A DNA stretch of 7,127 nt from Alphaproteobacteria bacterium (GTDB lineage Bacteria > Pseudomonadota > Alphaproteobacteria > Micropepsales > Micropepsaceae): positions 1 through 7,127 of the forward strand of contig JAFKFF010000316.1 of assembly GCA_017307315.1 (NCBI GenBank), given 5' to 3'. Below, piece after piece: positions 5,902 to 7,127 of the stretch (position 1 is its first letter; every line of letters begins with the position of its first letter). A program made the translations under genes and the position numbers. The notes beneath the pieces are model-generated. The model made no database searches and was not told where the DNA came from. It saw only the letters and a program-made list of their open reading frames with translations.

Positions 5902-5956
5902 GCGACGCGGCAGGGCATCAAACCGCCTTCCCATAGCGTCGCGATAGGGCATCAGA
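5902..5956 (+). repeat. Imperfect 21-nt direct repeat in the efp leader
   Basis: The copies at 5902-5922 and 5936-5956 agree at 17 of 21 bases. Both contain an exact AGGGCATCA (5912-5920 and 5946-5954) and start with GCG[AT]CGCG. The 34-nt period is close to three helical turns. The second copy ends 16 nt before the efp start. Confidence 0.5.
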
Positions 5957-5963
5957 AAAAGAC

Positions 5964-5967
5964 GAGG
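5964..5967 (+). promoter_or_regulatory. Ribosome binding site of efp
   Basis: GAGG, 5 nt before the GTG at 5973. There is no in-frame ATG nearby, so this site supports the GTG start, which also gives the family's normal N-terminus. Confidence 0.7.
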
Positions 5968-5972
5968 TTCCC

Positions 5973-6542
5973 GTGGTTTCGGTTATCGCCAGCTCGGTGC
6001 GCAAAGGCAATGTCCTGGAAAAAGAGGGCAAGCTTTATCTGGTGCTCACGGCGGAAAACATCCATCCCGGCAAGGGCACCCCGGTCACCCATCTGGAAAT
6101 GCGCCGCATCTCGGACGGCGTGAAGACGGTGGAACGCCTGCGCACCACCGACAGCGTCGAGAAGGCCTTTGTCGAGCACAAGGACTTCAACTATCTCTAC
6201 CAGGACGGCGAGCAATATGTGTTCATGCAGCCGGAAACCTTCGACCAGGTCCATGTCTCCGGCGACGTCATCGGCGATTATGCGCCCTACCTCACCGAAA
6301 ATATGGACGTGCAGCTGCAGCTGTTCGAAGGCAACCCCATCTCCATCGAAATCCCGCAGCGCGCCACCTTCGAGGTGGTGGAGACCGAGCCGGTGATGAA
6401 GGGCCAGACCGCGTCCGGCTCGTTCAAGCCCGCCGTCCTTTCCAATGGCGTGCGCACCATGGTGCCCACCCACATCGTCACCGGCACGCGCATCGTGGTG
6501 CAGACGGCGGATGGCTCCTACGTCGAGCGCGCAAAAGACTGA
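5973..6542 (+). CDS. efp: Elongation factor P
   Basis: 189 residues, the normal EF-P length (three beta-barrel domains). EF-P binds ribosomes stalled on consecutive prolines between the P and E sites and promotes peptide-bond formation. The modification loop is I30-H-P-G-K34-G-T-P: K34 is the lysine that EpmA and EpmB modify, and both genes are adjacent. Domain II begins near residue 66; [20 protein letters not shown] (137-156) is the domain III signature. GTG start (next in-frame Met is much later); GAGG lies 5 nt upstream. It is transcribed away from epmA, perhaps from a promoter near 5842-5870, and is followed by the cupin gene after only 7 nt, so the two probably share a transcript. Nothing looks broken. 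Confidence 0.97.
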   Translation: MVSVIASSVRKGNVLEKEGKLYLVLTAENIHPGKGTPVTHLEMRRISDGVKTVERLRTTDSVEKAFVEHKDFNYLYQDGEQYVFMQPETFDQVHVSGDVIGDYAPYLTENMDVQLQLFEGNPISIEIPQRATFEVVETEPVMKGQTASGSFKPAVLSNGVRTMVPTHIVTGTRIVVQTADGSYVERAKD

Positions 6543-6544
6543 GG
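6541..6544 (+). promoter_or_regulatory. Ribosome binding site of the cupin gene, overlapping the efp stop
   Basis: GAGG whose first two bases are the last two of the efp TGA, 5 nt before the ATG at 6550. Ribosomes ending efp would stop on this site, which points to coupled translation. Confidence 0.65.
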
Positions 6545-6549
6545 TTTGA

Positions 6550-7044
6550 ATGCCGAAGCGGATCGACCCCAGTCTCCTTCCGGAAACCGTCGGTACGCTT
6601 TATCCCCCGCCTTTCGACAAGCCTTGCCGCGCCCGCGGCCGCCGCAAGCTGGGCGATGCGGCGGGTCTGACCCAATATGGCGTCAATCTTTTGCGCCTGC
6701 CGCCGGGCGTCTGGTCCAGCCAGCGCCACTGGCACACCAGCCAGGATGAATTCGTCTATGTGCTCTCGGGTGAAGTCATCCTCGTCACCGATGGTGGCGA
6801 GGAAGTCCTGAAAACGGGCGATTGCGCGGGCTTCAAGGCGGGCGAGGACAACGGCCATCACCTGCAGAACCGCAGCGATGCCGAAGCGCTGGTGCTGGAA
6901 ATCGGCACCCGCAACGCGGGCGACAGCAGCGCCTATTCCGACATCGACATGATGGTGCCGCCGGATGGCAAGCCTGCGCTCTACGTCCACAAGGACGGCA
7001 CGCCCTATGCCGATATCAAGCGGCGCGGCCCGGACGAGCCCTGA
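6550..7044 (+). CDS. Small single-domain cupin protein, function unknown
   Basis: 164 residues, no signal peptide, so cytoplasmic. One cupin barrel spans about 42-120. Motif 1 is visible as H60-W-H62-x4-E67-x6-G74, and motif 2 as G90 ... G98-x4-H103-x3-N107; H60, H62, E67 and H103 would bind a metal (Fe, Mn, Ni or Zn). Cupins of this size include sugar isomerases, dioxygenases and simple ligand binders; nothing here settles which. The C-terminal part (121-164) is a charged extension with YVHKDGTPYADIKRR. The N-terminus contains a P19-P20-P21 stretch, of note next to efp. The gene begins 7 nt after efp and is probably cotranscribed with it. I do not recognise a named family. Confidence 0.8.
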   Translation: MPKRIDPSLLPETVGTLYPPPFDKPCRARGRRKLGDAAGLTQYGVNLLRLPPGVWSSQRHWHTSQDEFVYVLSGEVILVTDGGEEVLKTGDCAGFKAGEDNGHHLQNRSDAEALVLEIGTRNAGDSSAYSDIDMMVPPDGKPALYVHKDGTPYADIKRRGPDEP

Positions 7045-7127
7045 CGGCCGCTCGGCGGGTGCCGAAAACCCCATTTTACGGCGCTTCCCCTCAAAGGGCC
7101 CCCTGCCCCGCCGGGCGCGGCCGTGCT
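7045..7127. other. Terminal stretch without a supported feature
   Basis: There are 83 nt after the cupin stop. A 4-bp stem CGGC/GCCG (7053-7064) lacks a T-tract, and the rest is GC-rich. It holds no clear terminator, promoter or gene end. Some frames stay open to the window edge on the minus strand, but nothing recognisable is encoded there. Confidence 0.5.

Noticed and set aside
7053..7064. Terminator after the cupin gene
   Set aside because: The only stem is 4 bp and no T-tract follows it on the + strand.

Overview
The window is GC-rich, densely coded chromosomal DNA that reads as an alphaproteobacterium, probably a stalked or holdfast-forming lineage such as Caulobacterales or a relative. 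The main evidence is a holdfast-anchor cluster (end of hfaA, hfaB, hfaD) of the kind known from Caulobacter. The frequent GTG starts and the lysine-type EF-P modification set fit this. The genus cannot be fixed from the sequence alone.

Left part (1-1736, + strand): the 3' end of an HfaA-like curlin-type subunit, then hfaB (a CsgG-family outer-membrane secretion lipoprotein), then a short hfaD whose start lies 80 nt inside hfaB in another frame. Together they would secrete and assemble the surface proteins that tie the polysaccharide holdfast to the cell envelope. The 137-nt gap after hfaD (1737-1873) is packed with dyad symmetry: two abutting hairpins built from alternating TCTTCC/GGAAGA arms, an intrinsic terminator with a T5 tract, and a 21-nt palindrome that ends 3 nt before the next start codon.

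Middle part: a 2-oxoglutarate/Fe(II) oxygenase gene (+) runs head-on into epmB and overlaps it by 44 nt. On the minus strand the order of transcription is epmA, fsr-like MFS exporter, epmB. They are tightly packed, and fsr and epmB share a GTGA stop/start overlap. EpmB (lysine 2,3-aminomutase) makes (R)-beta-lysine and EpmA ligates it to EF-P.

Right part: efp itself is divergent from epmA across a 153-nt intergenic region (5820-5972) that holds repeated C-rich motifs, an imperfect 21-nt direct repeat and one candidate sigma-70-type promoter. efp is followed after 7 nt by a small cupin gene, probably translationally linked to it. The last 83 nt hold no gene or terminator that I can support.

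The window thus joins two known modules, holdfast anchoring and EF-P beta-lysylation. The less ordinary parts are the structured hfaD/oxygenase junction, the hfaB/hfaD overlap, the drug-exporter gene inside the EF-P modification operon, and the two uncharacterised metal-dependent proteins (oxygenase and cupin) at the edges of the EF-P module.
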